Of a stretch of 64,000 nt of DNA, positions 1 to 7,197 are shown one piece after another. The position numbers and the translations under genes were made by a program. The DNA is taken from NCBI RefSeq assembly GCF_000243415.2, contig NZ_KI912270.1, forward strand, positions 5,785,837-5,849,836, in the 5' to 3' direction. The stretch comes from Mycolicibacterium tusciae JS617. GTDB taxonomy: Bacteria; Actinomycetota; Actinomycetes; Mycobacteriales; Mycobacteriaceae. The stretch's first letter is position 1; each line of letters opens with the position of its first letter. The notes under the pieces were generated by a model. It saw only the letters and a program-made list of their open reading frames with translations. It was not told the DNA's origin and did not search any database.

Positions 1-214
1 CGACGGTGCCACCCAGTACGTACGGCTCGAGGACGTGGCCGAATCCATCCCATGCGGACCGGATCTAGACGCGGTCGTGGATGCGGTGCGCAAATACTGG
101 GAGGCCGGGTTCACCGACATCGCCCTCGTCCAGATAGGGGACGAGAATCAAGATCTGTTCCTCAAGGAAGCGGCCGGATCATTGCTCGAGAAGCTCAGAA
201 GCGAATCGAACTGA
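1..214 (+). CDS. F420-dependent LLM-class oxidoreductase, C-terminal fragment
   Basis: Only the last 70 residues are inside the window; the gene begins upstream. The frame opens at base 2 and ends with TGA at 212-214. The tail contains GFTDIALVQIG followed by a charged helix ending LLEKLRSESN, which is the typical end of the G6PDH-like group of luciferase-like, coenzyme F420-dependent oxidoreductases that are abundant in mycobacteria. These enzymes are cytosolic and transfer hydride between F420 and a substrate. The substrate cannot be inferred from this fragment. The short acidic protein that follows starts 10 bases downstream and may be co-transcribed. Confidence 0.7.
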   Translation, partial: DGATQYVRLEDVAESIPCGPDLDAVVDAVRKYWEAGFTDIALVQIGDENQDLFLKEAAGSLLEKLRSESN

Positions 215-224
215 AAGGCGAAAC

Positions 225-380
225 ATGCCTAAGGGCAAAGGAATCTACGAAGACGAATCCGACGACGACTCGAAGAAGGGTGGACGTCCCGGGCCGACCG
301 ACGAGGGCGGGGAGGGTGGTATGGCGACGCGGGAGAACGCGCCCGATGTCGCCGACACCCGCGGTGAACCCACCGCCTGA
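225..380 (+). CDS. small acidic, glycine-rich protein of unknown function
   Basis: A 51-residue reading frame starts at ATG 225, with AAAGG about 9 bases upstream as a ribosome binding site, and stops at TGA 378-380. The sequence is highly hydrophilic: an acidic stretch (YEDESDDD) precedes a Gly/Glu-rich middle (DEGGEGG). There is no membrane segment, no cysteine and no recognisable domain, so it is probably disordered. It follows the F420 oxidoreductase by 10 bases on the same strand, which suggests co-transcription. I do not recognise a family. Codon use is normal for the genome and the start context is reasonable, which is why it is listed despite its size. Confidence 0.5.
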   Translation: MPKGKGIYEDESDDDSKKGGRPGPTDEGGEGGMATRENAPDVADTRGEPTA

Positions 381-383
381 CGG

Positions 384-1160
384 CTACTGCGCGTCGCGTC
401 CCTGTCGGCTGCTCCGGTAGGCCGCACGTCGAAGGCTGGTCAGCCAGCCGGGCAGCAACTCGACGTCACAGTCGCTGTGCAGCGCGGGGTCGAATGCGAT
501 GTCGTCACAGCTCGGGTCGACGTTGCGCAACGTCAACCGCGCCAGCGGACGGAACTCCTCCCGGAACCCTGCCTGCTCTATATCGAATTGGATTCCATCC
601 GAATTGATTTGGTTCTCGATGGTGTCGAGGGCGAGGTCGTGTGTCCCGATCTCGGTGGCGAGTCGAGCCCGCACCCACCAGACGCGTCCGCGGTACCGCA
701 GTGGCATCAGGCTGGAGAATGTGGCGCCCGACCAGGAGGTGAGAGGTGCGAGTCCGAAACGAGTGCCCGCGGCGGTCGAAGCCAACAGCACATCCCATGG
801 GCCGCATGATCGGAGGTCCTGCGGAGGTGGAATACGGAACGCCAGCCCCGCGACGTCGGGCCCGCCGCCGGGAATTCCGATTCCCTTGGACACCCGCCCG
901 ATGACGTCGCAGGACCGCATCGGTAGTCCGTCGCTGTCAAGCGCCGTCCGCTCCAAAACGCCCTCCGCGAGCACCCCGACGGGATGGAAGAGGCGGCGGC
1001 CACGAGCGGCGGCACCGAACTTAACGGGCAGCGCGGCGAGATCGGAGATTTGCACGAGTGTGGGGTGCCCGCACGACCCTGCCGCAAAACAGCTCGCTGG
1101 TTTAACGGCACCGATATCGGGCATTAATGCACGGCAGGGCTGCGACGCCGCAGTGAACAT
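384..1160 (-). CDS. conserved actinobacterial phosphodiesterase/catalase-like protein
   Basis: This is a 258-residue protein if read from ATG 1160; ATG 1124, giving 246 residues, is an alternative, and neither has a strong ribosome binding site. The middle holds a conserved-looking stretch (GPWDVLLASTAAGTRFG, then LRYRGRVWWVRARL) typical of mycobacterial proteins annotated as phosphodiesterases with a catalase-like fold; I know the family only by that label. No signal peptide or membrane segment is obvious. It runs tail-to-tail with the small acidic gene (3 bases apart) and is divergent from the methyltransferase gene, sharing a very short upstream region. Reading farther upstream would overlap the methyltransferase start, so the longer form is rejected. 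Confidence 0.6.
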   Translation of the reverse strand: MFTAASQPCRALMPDIGAVKPASCFAAGSCGHPTLVQISDLAALPVKFGAAARGRRLFHPVGVLAEGVLERTALDSDGLPMRSCDVIGRVSKGIGIPGGGPDVAGLAFRIPPPQDLRSCGPWDVLLASTAAGTRFGLAPLTSWSGATFSSLMPLRYRGRVWWVRARLATEIGTHDLALDTIENQINSDGIQFDIEQAGFREEFRPLARLTLRNVDPSCDDIAFDPALHSDCDVELLPGWLTSLRRAAYRSSRQGRDAQ

Positions 1161-1178
1161 TTCTCGAAAGGCCCAGGT

Positions 1179-1877
1179 GTGACGACCGCATACTCCGAGT
1201 CGTGCGACTCCTTGATAGCCGCCGACGGCGTATACGCCCCGCAGGACGACTCCCAATTTCTCATCCACGTGATGGAGAAGGCCGACTTGGCCCGCGGCCG
1301 CCGGGTCGCCGATTTATGCACCGGTACGGGAGTGGTGGGGATCGCCGCGGGCATGCAGGGAGCATCGCAGGTCACGGCATTCGACGTGTGTTCGCGATCC
1401 GTCCGGTGCGCGAGGATGAACGCCTCGAACGCGGGCGTCGACGTGGACGTCCACCTCGGGTCATGGGCGCGTGCCACGGAGTTCGGCCCGTTCGACCTGG
1501 TGGTCTGCAACCCGCCGTATGTCCCGCACGATCCCGACGCCTCATATGCCCCGATTCCGCCGGACATCCGGGGGTCGGCGCGCGCATGGGATGCCGGCTA
1601 CGACGGTCGTCTCGTTCTGGACCCGCTGTGCGCGGCGGTACCCGATCTGTTGGCTCCCGGCGGCACCTTTCTCGTGGTGCATTCCGAGTTCGCGGTTCCG
1701 CGTGAAACACTTGCTGCGCTGGCCTCTGCCGGTCTGGACGCGGAAGTGGTTGCATATCAATGGATTCCGTTCGGATCTGTGTTGAATTCGCGGGCCGGCT
1801 GGCTGGAGGACACCGGCAGGCTGGAGCCAGGTCGGCGTGAGGAAGAGCTTGTGGTGATCAGGGCGGAAAGACCGTGA
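1179..1877 (+). CDS. HemK/PrmC-like class I SAM-dependent methyltransferase
   Basis: This 232-residue cytosolic protein has a complete Rossmann methyltransferase core. Motif I (VADLCTGTGVVGIAAG, about residues 43-58) binds S-adenosylmethionine, and NPPY (in VVCNPPYVPHD, about residue 108) is the signature of methyltransferases that modify planar nitrogens, such as the glutamine of release factors (HemK/PrmC, HemK2/Mtq2). The protein lacks the N-terminal helical domain of true PrmC, so the target is uncertain. The start is GTG 1179, preceded by AAAGG. Its TGA overlaps the GTG start of the CDGSH gene (GTGA), so the two are translationally coupled. The divergent gene to the left begins only 18 bases away. 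Confidence 0.8.
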   Translation: MTTAYSESCDSLIAADGVYAPQDDSQFLIHVMEKADLARGRRVADLCTGTGVVGIAAGMQGASQVTAFDVCSRSVRCARMNASNAGVDVDVHLGSWARATEFGPFDLVVCNPPYVPHDPDASYAPIPPDIRGSARAWDAGYDGRLVLDPLCAAVPDLLAPGGTFLVVHSEFAVPRETLAALASAGLDAEVVAYQWIPFGSVLNSRAGWLEDTGRLEPGRREEELVVIRAERP

Positions 1878-2092
1878 CCGATACGCAGGTCCGCACGGTG
1901 CGCATCGTCGATGCGGGGCCCGTGATGGTGCAGGGCCCGGTCCGAATTGAATTGCCCGACGGCGACGTCGTGGAATCAGACCGGTTCATGGTCGCGATCT
2001 GCACCTGCCGCCGCAGCAAGGACTATCCGATGTGCGACACGAGCCACCGGTGCCGTCCGAGGACGAAACGCTCAGTGCAGCGGTCGTCGTAG
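1874..2092 (+). CDS. CDGSH-type iron-sulfur protein
   Basis: This 72-residue protein has the mitoNEET-like ligand set Cys43-x-Cys45-x8-Cys54-Asp-Thr-Ser-His58, which in this family binds a [2Fe-2S] cluster through three cysteines and one histidine. It has no membrane anchor, so it is a soluble bacterial CDGSH protein, with likely roles in redox or cluster transfer. Translation is coupled to the upstream methyltransferase by a GTGA overlap. Its last 21 bases overlap the 3' end of the convergent iron-containing redox enzyme gene. The basic tail after residue 60 is outside the cluster fold. Confidence 0.85.
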   Translation: MTDTQVRTVRIVDAGPVMVQGPVRIELPDGDVVESDRFMVAICTCRRSKDYPMCDTSHRCRPRTKRSVQRSS

Positions 2093-3124
2093 CGACGAGC
2101 GGCCGGCGTTCCAGCACGCCATCAGGTGATCGGCGAGCCGGCCTTCGACAAGGTCGCGTGCCCTGATCCCGAACACGACGTCCGCCTCCAAATGTGGTTC
2201 GCGCGCAACGAGATCGCCGACGACATCGGTGCGCACCACCTGTTCGTGCACCGCGTCAGCCACGACGTGTTCGGCGTAGAACGACACGCACGGTTGCGGT
2301 GCGGCCATCCGCCGGAGTGCATCGACCAGCCTCCGCGACCCCGGCGAGGATGTGATCTCGGTGGACGCGAAATGGCCAACTGCCGCGCCGCGCAAGTCAC
2401 GGTGCAGCCCGAACATCGACATGAGGTTGATGGAGGCCAATGCGTCCGCAGGGACGTGGTCGAGGTAGGCCAGATACGAGGCATCGAGACCGGCGGCGTG
2501 CATCAGCTCGGCGTACAGGTGCTGATGGACCCGATCGCCGCGCCCACCGCCGTACTCATCGAATTCGACCGCCACGAACGCGGCTTTCGCCAGTCCCGTC
2601 AGCCGGGGAATCGCGAATGCGTGGGGGTCGCCCTCCTTCAGGTGATACACCGAGCGATGCACGAAGTACTCCTGCATCTGCTCCCATGTGCCTTTGTCGC
2701 GCAGGTAGTAGGACGGGCCATTGCCGTCGGCGGGCTCCCGCGAAATCGCATCCATTTCCGCTGCGGCAGTGTCATCGGGGGTGATGTCGTCGACGTCGCG
2801 CCGCACGGCGTCGAGGAAGGCGTCCTCGAGGCGTCCGCGCAAATGGAGCAACGCCGGATTCCATTCCCACCGTGGATTGACCGAGCGGAAGCCACGGTAG
2901 TGCAGCTCGTAGCAGATACATAGCGCGAGCTGCAGGTCGAGTCCATACGGGTCTGCTTCGTAGATGGGAACCTCGAGCGGGCGCACGGACCGGGCCGGGG
3001 GCCGACGGGAAAGGGTGTCCAGCACCGTCGCCGAGACGGGGCCGGCGGCGCGGGGCAGGGTAGGTTCGATCACAGTCGATGGCAACGTCACAAGCCATAA
3101 ATTCCCGAGGTCATGGTGAGTCAA
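2072..3124 (-). CDS. iron-containing redox enzyme family protein (heme-oxygenase-like fold)
   Basis: This 350-residue protein belongs by pattern to the actinobacterial iron-containing redox enzyme family, which has an all-helical TENA/heme-oxygenase-like fold with a mono- or dinuclear iron site. Histidines and acids that could be ligands occur in helical stretches (CYELHYRGF about residue 92, EYFVHRSVYHLKEGDPHAF about 172-190, VEFDEYGGG, FYAEHVVADAVHE about 290). The first 45 residues look variable and the real start may be slightly internal. It converges on, and overlaps by 21 bases, the CDGSH gene, so an iron redox enzyme, an Fe-S protein and a methyltransferase form a compact set. The substrate is unknown. 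Confidence 0.75.
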   Translation of the reverse strand: MTHHDLGNLWLVTLPSTVIEPTLPRAAGPVSATVLDTLSRRPPARSVRPLEVPIYEADPYGLDLQLALCICYELHYRGFRSVNPRWEWNPALLHLRGRLEDAFLDAVRRDVDDITPDDTAAAEMDAISREPADGNGPSYYLRDKGTWEQMQEYFVHRSVYHLKEGDPHAFAIPRLTGLAKAAFVAVEFDEYGGGRGDRVHQHLYAELMHAAGLDASYLAYLDHVPADALASINLMSMFGLHRDLRGAAVGHFASTEITSSPGSRRLVDALRRMAAPQPCVSFYAEHVVADAVHEQVVRTDVVGDLVAREPHLEADVVFGIRARDLVEGRLADHLMACWNAGRSSLRRPLH

Positions 3125-3240
3125 ACCAGCTAGCAGGGTCGAATACGATCAGCTGGCACCAAGGCCGCGTGACTGTGCTGTCGGGTGACCGGAACGGCAA
3201 GCTTCGTTGCGCTAGCGGGTGACGCACGACGGTTGATTAA

Positions 3241-3276
3241 GGGCGGGCCCGAATGGTGTTCGGACCCGCCCTCTTT
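3241..3276 (-). terminator. rho-independent-type terminator, likely bidirectional
   Basis: A 13-base stem (3241-3253 with 3259-3271, one mismatch) closes a 5-base loop. It lies 18 bases past the stop of the small lipoprotein gene on the minus strand; on the plus strand the stem is followed by CTCTTT. No plus-strand gene is immediately upstream, so it most likely ends the lipoprotein transcript. Confidence 0.7.
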
Positions 3277-3293
3277 GGCAAGGTGTCGCCCAG

Positions 3294-3542
3294 CTATCGG
3301 TGGCTCGGGTTGTAGGTCTGTTGCGGTGCCGTCACCGGGGGAGTGAAGATGTCACTGCCGTCGGAGCCGGGCTTCTTTTCGGTCGGAGTCACCGAGGGCT
3401 CCGTGGTGGTGGTCGTGGTGGTCGATGTCTCGGGGGCCTCGTCGCTTTCGCTGCTGCACGCGGCGGTGAAGCCGATCATCGCGACGATGGCGGCACCGCC
3501 AACCGCTGCCGAAATCCGACGCCCCAGACGATTTGATGCCAT
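3294..3542 (-). CDS. small secreted lipoprotein with Thr-rich linker
   Basis: This 82-residue precursor has a basic N-terminus (NRLGRR), a hydrophobic segment and a lipobox ending FTAAC with the acceptor Cys at residue 29. It should therefore be lipidated and anchored outside the plasma membrane. The mature part is only about 54 residues: SSES, an acidic patch, a run of seven threonines (about residues 40-46) and a Pro/Gln-rich end, with no folded domain visible. ATG 3542 is preceded on the minus strand by AAGGA. A terminator follows at 3241-3276. It appears to be the last chromosomal gene before the tRNA-Pro-associated island. Confidence 0.75.
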   Translation of the reverse strand: MASNRLGRRISAAVGGAAIVAMIGFTAACSSESDEAPETSTTTTTTTEPSVTPTEKKPGSDGSDIFTPPVTAPQQTYNPSHR

Positions 3543-3580
3543 GTTCCGTCCTTAACGCTGGAGTACTCAATTGTGGTGAC

Positions 3581-3617
3581 GCGCGCGGTCGAGCAGATGT
3601 CCGCGTAAACCGCGCGC
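3581..3617. repeat. inverted repeat upstream of the lipoprotein gene
   Basis: Perfect 9-base arms GCGCGCGGT (3581-3589) and ACCGCGCGC (3609-3617) are separated by 19 bases. They lie 39 bases upstream of the lipoprotein start, in the non-coding stretch between that gene and the island edge. Function is unknown; it could be an attenuator-like hairpin or the terminator of a lost gene. Confidence 0.4.
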
Positions 3618-3684
3618 AGCATCCCAACTTTAGACTGGAATCCGGGGGCCGACCAATTGCTGTTGTCACTGGTCTCAGAGCAAG

Positions 3685-3719
3685 AAGGCCCTTGGCTGGA
3701 TAACCAGTTAGGGCCTCTT
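3685..3719 (-). terminator. terminator linked to the tRNA-Pro fragment
   Basis: Arms AGGCCCT and AGGGCCT enclose a second small stem (CTGG/CCAG). The structure lies just past the tRNA-Pro 3' fragment on the minus strand and resembles, in sequence and spacing, the hairpin downstream of the intact tRNA-Pro at 20048-20084. This supports the view that a tRNA 3' end plus its terminator has been duplicated. It would also terminate the extended pckA transcript. Confidence 0.65.
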
Positions 3720-5786
3720 GGCTGCGAACACTTGAGTCGGGGTGGCGGGATTTGAACCCACCAGGCCCATTGAACGGGACTTCGCAAGTCTGAAATCCGG
3801 TTGCCGAGGAACGCGCTCTATGACGCTCGCTGCGAGTTCTCGCCCGCGAAAGATGTCCGACGTTGACGAGCTTCGCCATCCTCGCGACGCCGACAGAGGT
3901 CCGCGCCTTTCGGTGAACGTTTGGACTTTCGTCCGTCGAAGTGACCGAGTGTACTGGCGTAGTCGGCGTTCGAGTGATGTCAGTTCGTCGTGCATCTCGA
4001 TGGGCAGGTCGTTCTCGCCGATGTGTGCGAACCAGGTCTTGATTTCCTCAATTTCGGCCATCCACTGGGCCGGGTCGACGTGCAACGCCGCCTCAATCGC
4101 CGCGCGGGTGTACCGGTCGGTATCGATGCCGTCGAGGTCGAGGTCATCGACGGCGGGTATGTCGCCGATAGGGGTACGTATGGCCTCGACGCTGCCGTCG
4201 AGCCGCTGCAGGGCCCATTTGAGAATGCGAATGTTCTCGCCGAACCCGGGCCACAGGAATGTGCCGTCGTCGCTGCGGCGAAACCAGTTGACGTAGAAGA
4301 TTTTCGGCAGCTTGTCGGCGTGGGTCATGTCAGCGATGTCGAGCCAGTGCTGCAGGTAGTCGGCGACGTGGTAGCCCAGGAACGGCAGCATCGCCATGGG
4401 GTCACGTCTGACCACGCCGACAGCGCCGGCGGCTGCTGCGGTGGTCTCCGAGGACAAGGTGGCGCCAAGGAACACTCCATGCTCCCAGCTCAAGGATTGC
4501 GTGATCAGTGGGACGGTGTCGGCGCGGCGTCCCCCGAAGAAGATTGCCGAAATCGGCACGCCGGCGGGGTCGTTCCACTCCGGAGCTGCCGTGGGGCACT
4601 GGGCGATGGGTGTGCAGTAGCGGGAATTAGGGTGTGCGGCAGGCTCATTGGATTCCGGTATCCAGTCGCGACGCTTCCAATCAATGAGGTGCGAGGGCGT
4701 GTCCTTGGTCATTCCTTCCCACCACACGTCCCCGTCGTCAGTGAGGGCGACGTTGGTGAAGATGGAGTTGCCGGCGTCGATGGTGGCGATGGCGTGGGGG
4801 TTGGCGTCAGCGCTGGTGCCCGGAGCAACGCCGAAGAATCCTGCTTCGGGGTTCGTGGCGTAAAGGCGGCCGTCCTCCCCGAATCGCATCCAGGCGATGT
4901 CGTCGCCGATAGTTTCCGCGGTCCACCCGTCGAGGGTGGGGTCGAGCATCGCCATGTTGGTTTTGCCGCACGAGGAAGGGAAGGCGGCCGCCACGTAGTG
5001 CACTGCGCCTTCGGGGGAGGTCAATTTGAGGATCAGCATGTGTTCGGCCAGCCAACCCTCGTCGGCGGCGATCTTGGAGGCGATACGCAGCGAGTAACAC
5101 TTCTTGCCCAGCAGGGCGTTGCCGCCGTATCCGGAGCCGTAGCTCCAGATGAGTCGTTCTTCGGGGAAGTGGGAGATGTACTTGGTGTGATCGCACGGCC
5201 AGGGCACGTCGGTCTGGCCTTCTCGCAGTGGCGCTCCGACCGAGTGCAGGCATTTGACGAAGTCGGCGCCGGTGTCGAGTCTCTTCCACACAGCGGTCCC
5301 GGAGCGGGTCATGATTTGCATCGATGCCGCGACGTATTCCGAATCGGTGATTTGCACGCCGTACTTGGGCTCGGCGGCGTCGAGTGGCCCCATGCAGAAC
5401 GCGATCACGTACATAGTGCGGCCAGCCATCGCACCGCGGTATTCCTCGGTCATCACGGTCTTCATGTCGACGGGATCCATCCAGTTATTGGTAGGACCGG
5501 CATCGGCGGGGTCTTCGGAACAGATGTATGTGCGGTCTTCTACGCGGGCCACGTCCTCGGGATCCGAGGCGCACCAGAAGGAGTTAGGTTTGGCCATCAA
5601 CGCGACGAAGGTGCCCTTCGCGACCAGCTGTTCGGTCAGCCGCCGCCATTCTTCGGCGGATCCGTCGCACCAGACGATGCGGTCAGGGGTGGCCAACTCG
5701 GACACGGCAGCCACCCAGGCGTTGACTGAGGCGACGGTGACCGGTGAGTCGTCGATGCCCGGAACCGTGAATGTTGTTGATGTCAT
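3708..5786 (-). CDS. pckA: GTP-dependent phosphoenolpyruvate carboxykinase with 3'-extended reading frame
   Basis: This cytosolic enzyme interconverts oxaloacetate plus GTP with PEP, CO2 and GDP. All family signatures are present: [17 protein letters not shown] (about residue 222), the P-loop [13 protein letters not shown] (about 267-279), the metal-binding TIGDDIAWM and [12 protein letters not shown]. The usual GTP-type enzyme is about 606-610 residues, but this frame is 692. After the normal end ([12 protein letters not shown]) about 80 residues of unrelated, basic sequence follow; they read straight through the tRNA-Pro fragment (VGSNPATPT) to a TAA-side hairpin. The native stop was probably lost at the island junction. 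ATG 5786 has GAGGAG upstream and overlaps the stop of the malic-enzyme-like gene (ATGA). Confidence 0.9.
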   Translation of the reverse strand: MTSTTFTVPGIDDSPVTVASVNAWVAAVSELATPDRIVWCDGSAEEWRRLTEQLVAKGTFVALMAKPNSFWCASDPEDVARVEDRTYICSEDPADAGPTNNWMDPVDMKTVMTEEYRGAMAGRTMYVIAFCMGPLDAAEPKYGVQITDSEYVAASMQIMTRSGTAVWKRLDTGADFVKCLHSVGAPLREGQTDVPWPCDHTKYISHFPEERLIWSYGSGYGGNALLGKKCYSLRIASKIAADEGWLAEHMLILKLTSPEGAVHYVAAAFPSSCGKTNMAMLDPTLDGWTAETIGDDIAWMRFGEDGRLYATNPEAGFFGVAPGTSADANPHAIATIDAGNSIFTNVALTDDGDVWWEGMTKDTPSHLIDWKRRDWIPESNEPAAHPNSRYCTPIAQCPTAAPEWNDPAGVPISAIFFGGRRADTVPLITQSLSWEHGVFLGATLSSETTAAAAGAVGVVRRDPMAMLPFLGYHVADYLQHWLDIADMTHADKLPKIFYVNWFRRSDDGTFLWPGFGENIRILKWALQRLDGSVEAIRTPIGDIPAVDDLDLDGIDTDRYTRAAIEAALHVDPAQWMAEIEEIKTWFAHIGENDLPIEMHDELTSLERRLRQYTRSLRRTKVQTFTERRGPLSASRGWRSSSTSDIFRGRELAASVIERVPRQPDFRLAKSRSMGLVGSNPATPTQVFAAKRP
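3737..3761 (-). other. tRNA-Pro 3'-end fragment, candidate attL of a genomic island
   Basis: Read on the minus strand, this holds a T-arm (stem-loop-stem around GGTTCAAATCC), the acceptor strand CACCCCG and the discriminator A, but no matching 5' half: the bases upstream do not form a D-arm, an anticodon arm or the CGGGGTG acceptor strand. The acceptor and T-loop bases match the intact tRNA-Pro at 20102-20175, with two differences in the T-stem. Both copies are followed by the same kind of GC hairpin ending at GGCCTCTT. This is what a site-specific integrase leaves when it recombines at a tRNA 3' end. Confidence 0.7.
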
Positions 5787-6676
5787 GGGGTTCTCCTCAA
5801 TGAATGTGGTGGGCGGGTTGGCTCGTGTAGTTCGGCGTGATGGACTTTCATTCCGTGGTTCAAAGCCCGCTGCACCCGCTGTGCCACGGAAGTGACGAGT
5901 CGCCGCTCGTCGGCGCGGGGCAGCATCCGCTCGGCAGGGGTGACCAATGCGACACCGCGTGAGCAGGCGGCGAGAATGTCGATGTCCAGGCGAGGGTGCG
6001 GATGCGCGCAGAGGCCCCGTAGCAAGCCCGGCAGCGCGACCGATACGTGTTCGTACGGCGACTCGGGCAGGGTGATCGTTCGGCCTGGCGCAAGGTCCTC
6101 GGACGCCGCGCCGGAAAGGTCGACGAGGACGTCGTGATAGGTCATCACCTGCCGCAGCGGGAAGTCCTCGGCATCGTAGCTGTGCCAGCTGGAGATGACT
6201 CCTGCGTTCAGGCGGGCAAGTAGCGGACCGAGGGCGGGAGGTGCGGTGCCGGTGATCACGATGCGGCCGCGGCGCACAGTGACGCCGTGTCGATGCAGGA
6301 CGGTGAGTGCAGCTGCGCCCAACGCGGCGGTCAGCCCGTCGGCTTCGGTGATGATGACGGGACCGTTCTCACCCCTGACCGCACGTTGTACGTGGGTGGC
6401 GGCTGCAGTGTCAAAACCGATCAGTAGCAACGCTTTCGGGACGTCCGGTAGGGAACGCAGGCGTGCGATGACGATGTCGGGGTCTGCCGTGGTCAGCGGT
6501 AGGGGAACAGCGCGCAAGTCCGCGTGGCGGGTGAGCAGGTCGGCGTAATCGTCCATCGTCGACCAGTCCGAGCCGATGGTCGTCGTCGCCGACGCCCCCC
6601 GGCGCTTTACCGCGACGACGCCGACGACTCCGGTGGGCGAGTGCCGGAGCTGTCCGCAGACGGTGGCGCCGGTCAC
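5783..6676 (-). CDS. malic-enzyme-like protein, probably catalytically altered
   Basis: About 297 residues from GTG 6676. The N-terminal half aligns by eye with NAD(P)-dependent malic enzymes: GVVAVKRRG, then [12 protein letters not shown] in the position of the family's VPICLDTTDPDE block, then the helix [15 protein letters not shown] and a beta-strand RIVITG entering the dinucleotide fold. The metal/catalytic segment usually reading HDDQHGTA is replaced by ITEADGLTA, and the Gly-rich loop is TGTAPPALG, so ordinary malic enzyme activity is doubtful. It lies between the ArsR regulator and pckA in one operon and overlaps the pckA start. Its own start is unusual: see the 7-codon frame at 6673-6696. 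Confidence 0.65.
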   Translation of the reverse strand: MTGATVCGQLRHSPTGVVGVVAVKRRGASATTTIGSDWSTMDDYADLLTRHADLRAVPLPLTTADPDIVIARLRSLPDVPKALLLIGFDTAAATHVQRAVRGENGPVIITEADGLTAALGAAALTVLHRHGVTVRRGRIVITGTAPPALGPLLARLNAGVISSWHSYDAEDFPLRQVMTYHDVLVDLSGAASEDLAPGRTITLPESPYEHVSVALPGLLRGLCAHPHPRLDIDILAACSRGVALVTPAERMLPRADERRLVTSVAQRVQRALNHGMKVHHAELHEPTRPPHSLRRTP

Positions 6677-6696
6677 AGTCGGGGTGGAGTAGTCAT
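6673..6696 (-). CDS. 7-codon minigene between arsR and the malic-enzyme-like gene
   Basis: ATG 6696 overlaps the stop of the upstream arsR gene (ATGA) and has an AGGAAAG ribosome binding site 7 bases upstream, the best start signal in this junction. The frame reads MTTPPRL and then meets TGA, which overlaps the GTG 6676 that opens the malic-enzyme-like frame (GTGA). Either this is a leader minigene that re-initiates ribosomes on the downstream gene, or a single-base indel has separated a good start from its original frame. I cannot tell which from one sequence. Confidence 0.35.
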   Translation of the reverse strand: MTTPPRL

Positions 6697-7121
6697 GGGC
6701 GGTCTTTCCTGCTTGTCTTTTGTGCGTACTGGGCGGTGGTCGACGATGGGCGACGTGCTGGCGTGTTGTCGGAGGCATCCGGCGGTCCGGTCTCGTGTTG
6801 ATCGAGCAATTCGGCTTGACCGGCGATGACACTGGTGAGAATGGCGCGCGCGACATCGAGCATCTCGACGACGCGCGGTGTGGCCAGCGTGTAGGAGACG
6901 GTCAGACCTTCGCGGCGTGCGGCGACCAGTCCCGCTCGGCGCAGGATGGCCAGCTGCTGAGAGAGGTTGGTGGGTTCGATACTGACGTCCGGCAGCAGTT
7001 CTGAGACCGTTCGCTCGCCGGTGCTGAGCAACTCCAGCACGCGGATGCGGGCCGGATGGGCCAGCGTCTTGAAGAAGTCGGCTTTCATTCGGTAGAGCGG
7101 CTGCAGCGCATCTGTCGCCAT
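6693..7121 (-). CDS. ArsR-family repressor, Rv0081-like (copy 1)
   Basis: This 142-residue winged-helix repressor closely resembles M. tuberculosis Rv0081 over residues 7-105: YRMKADFFKTLAHPARIRVLELL opens the family, NLSQQLAILRRAGLVAARREG is the recognition helix and wing, and a C-terminal helix follows (EMLDVARAIL). Classical metal-binding cysteines (ELCVCDL type) are absent, as in Rv0081, so sensing is not by a typical metal site. About 30 extra polar residues follow the usual end. An operator-like palindrome lies 25 bases upstream (7146-7161), suggesting autoregulation, and the malic-enzyme-like gene and pckA follow with overlaps. In M. tuberculosis, Rv0081 precedes the hyc-like operon; here it comes after hycE. 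Confidence 0.85.
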   Translation of the reverse strand: MATDALQPLYRMKADFFKTLAHPARIRVLELLSTGERTVSELLPDVSIEPTNLSQQLAILRRAGLVAARREGLTVSYTLATPRVVEMLDVARAILTSVIAGQAELLDQHETGPPDASDNTPARRPSSTTAQYAQKTSRKDRP

Positions 7122-7145
7122 GACCCCTCCTCCGGTATCTACTAG

Positions 7146-7161
7146 TTGCGAATCTTAGCAA
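7146..7161. promoter_or_regulatory. candidate Rv0081-type operator A
   Basis: TTGCGAATCTTAGCAA is an imperfect palindrome matching the TTGCTAATATTAGCAA motif found at four other places in the island. It sits 25 bases upstream of the ArsR copy 1 start. Read on the minus strand it contains TAAGAT, a possible -10 hexamer, so a bound repressor would cover the promoter. This is inferred from shared sequence; binding is not shown. Confidence 0.7.
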
Positions 7162-7197
7162 GTAACTTGGGTAAGCGGGAGGGGGGTGTCGAAGTTC

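Noticed and set aside
3737..3810. Functional tRNA on the minus strand
   Set aside because: Only the T-arm and the 3' acceptor strand are present; no 5' acceptor, D-arm or anticodon arm can be formed.
3990..5729. 579-codon open frame on the plus strand
   Set aside because: It lies wholly antisense to pckA, whose motifs and codon pattern are clear; the frame is an artefact of GC-rich third positions.
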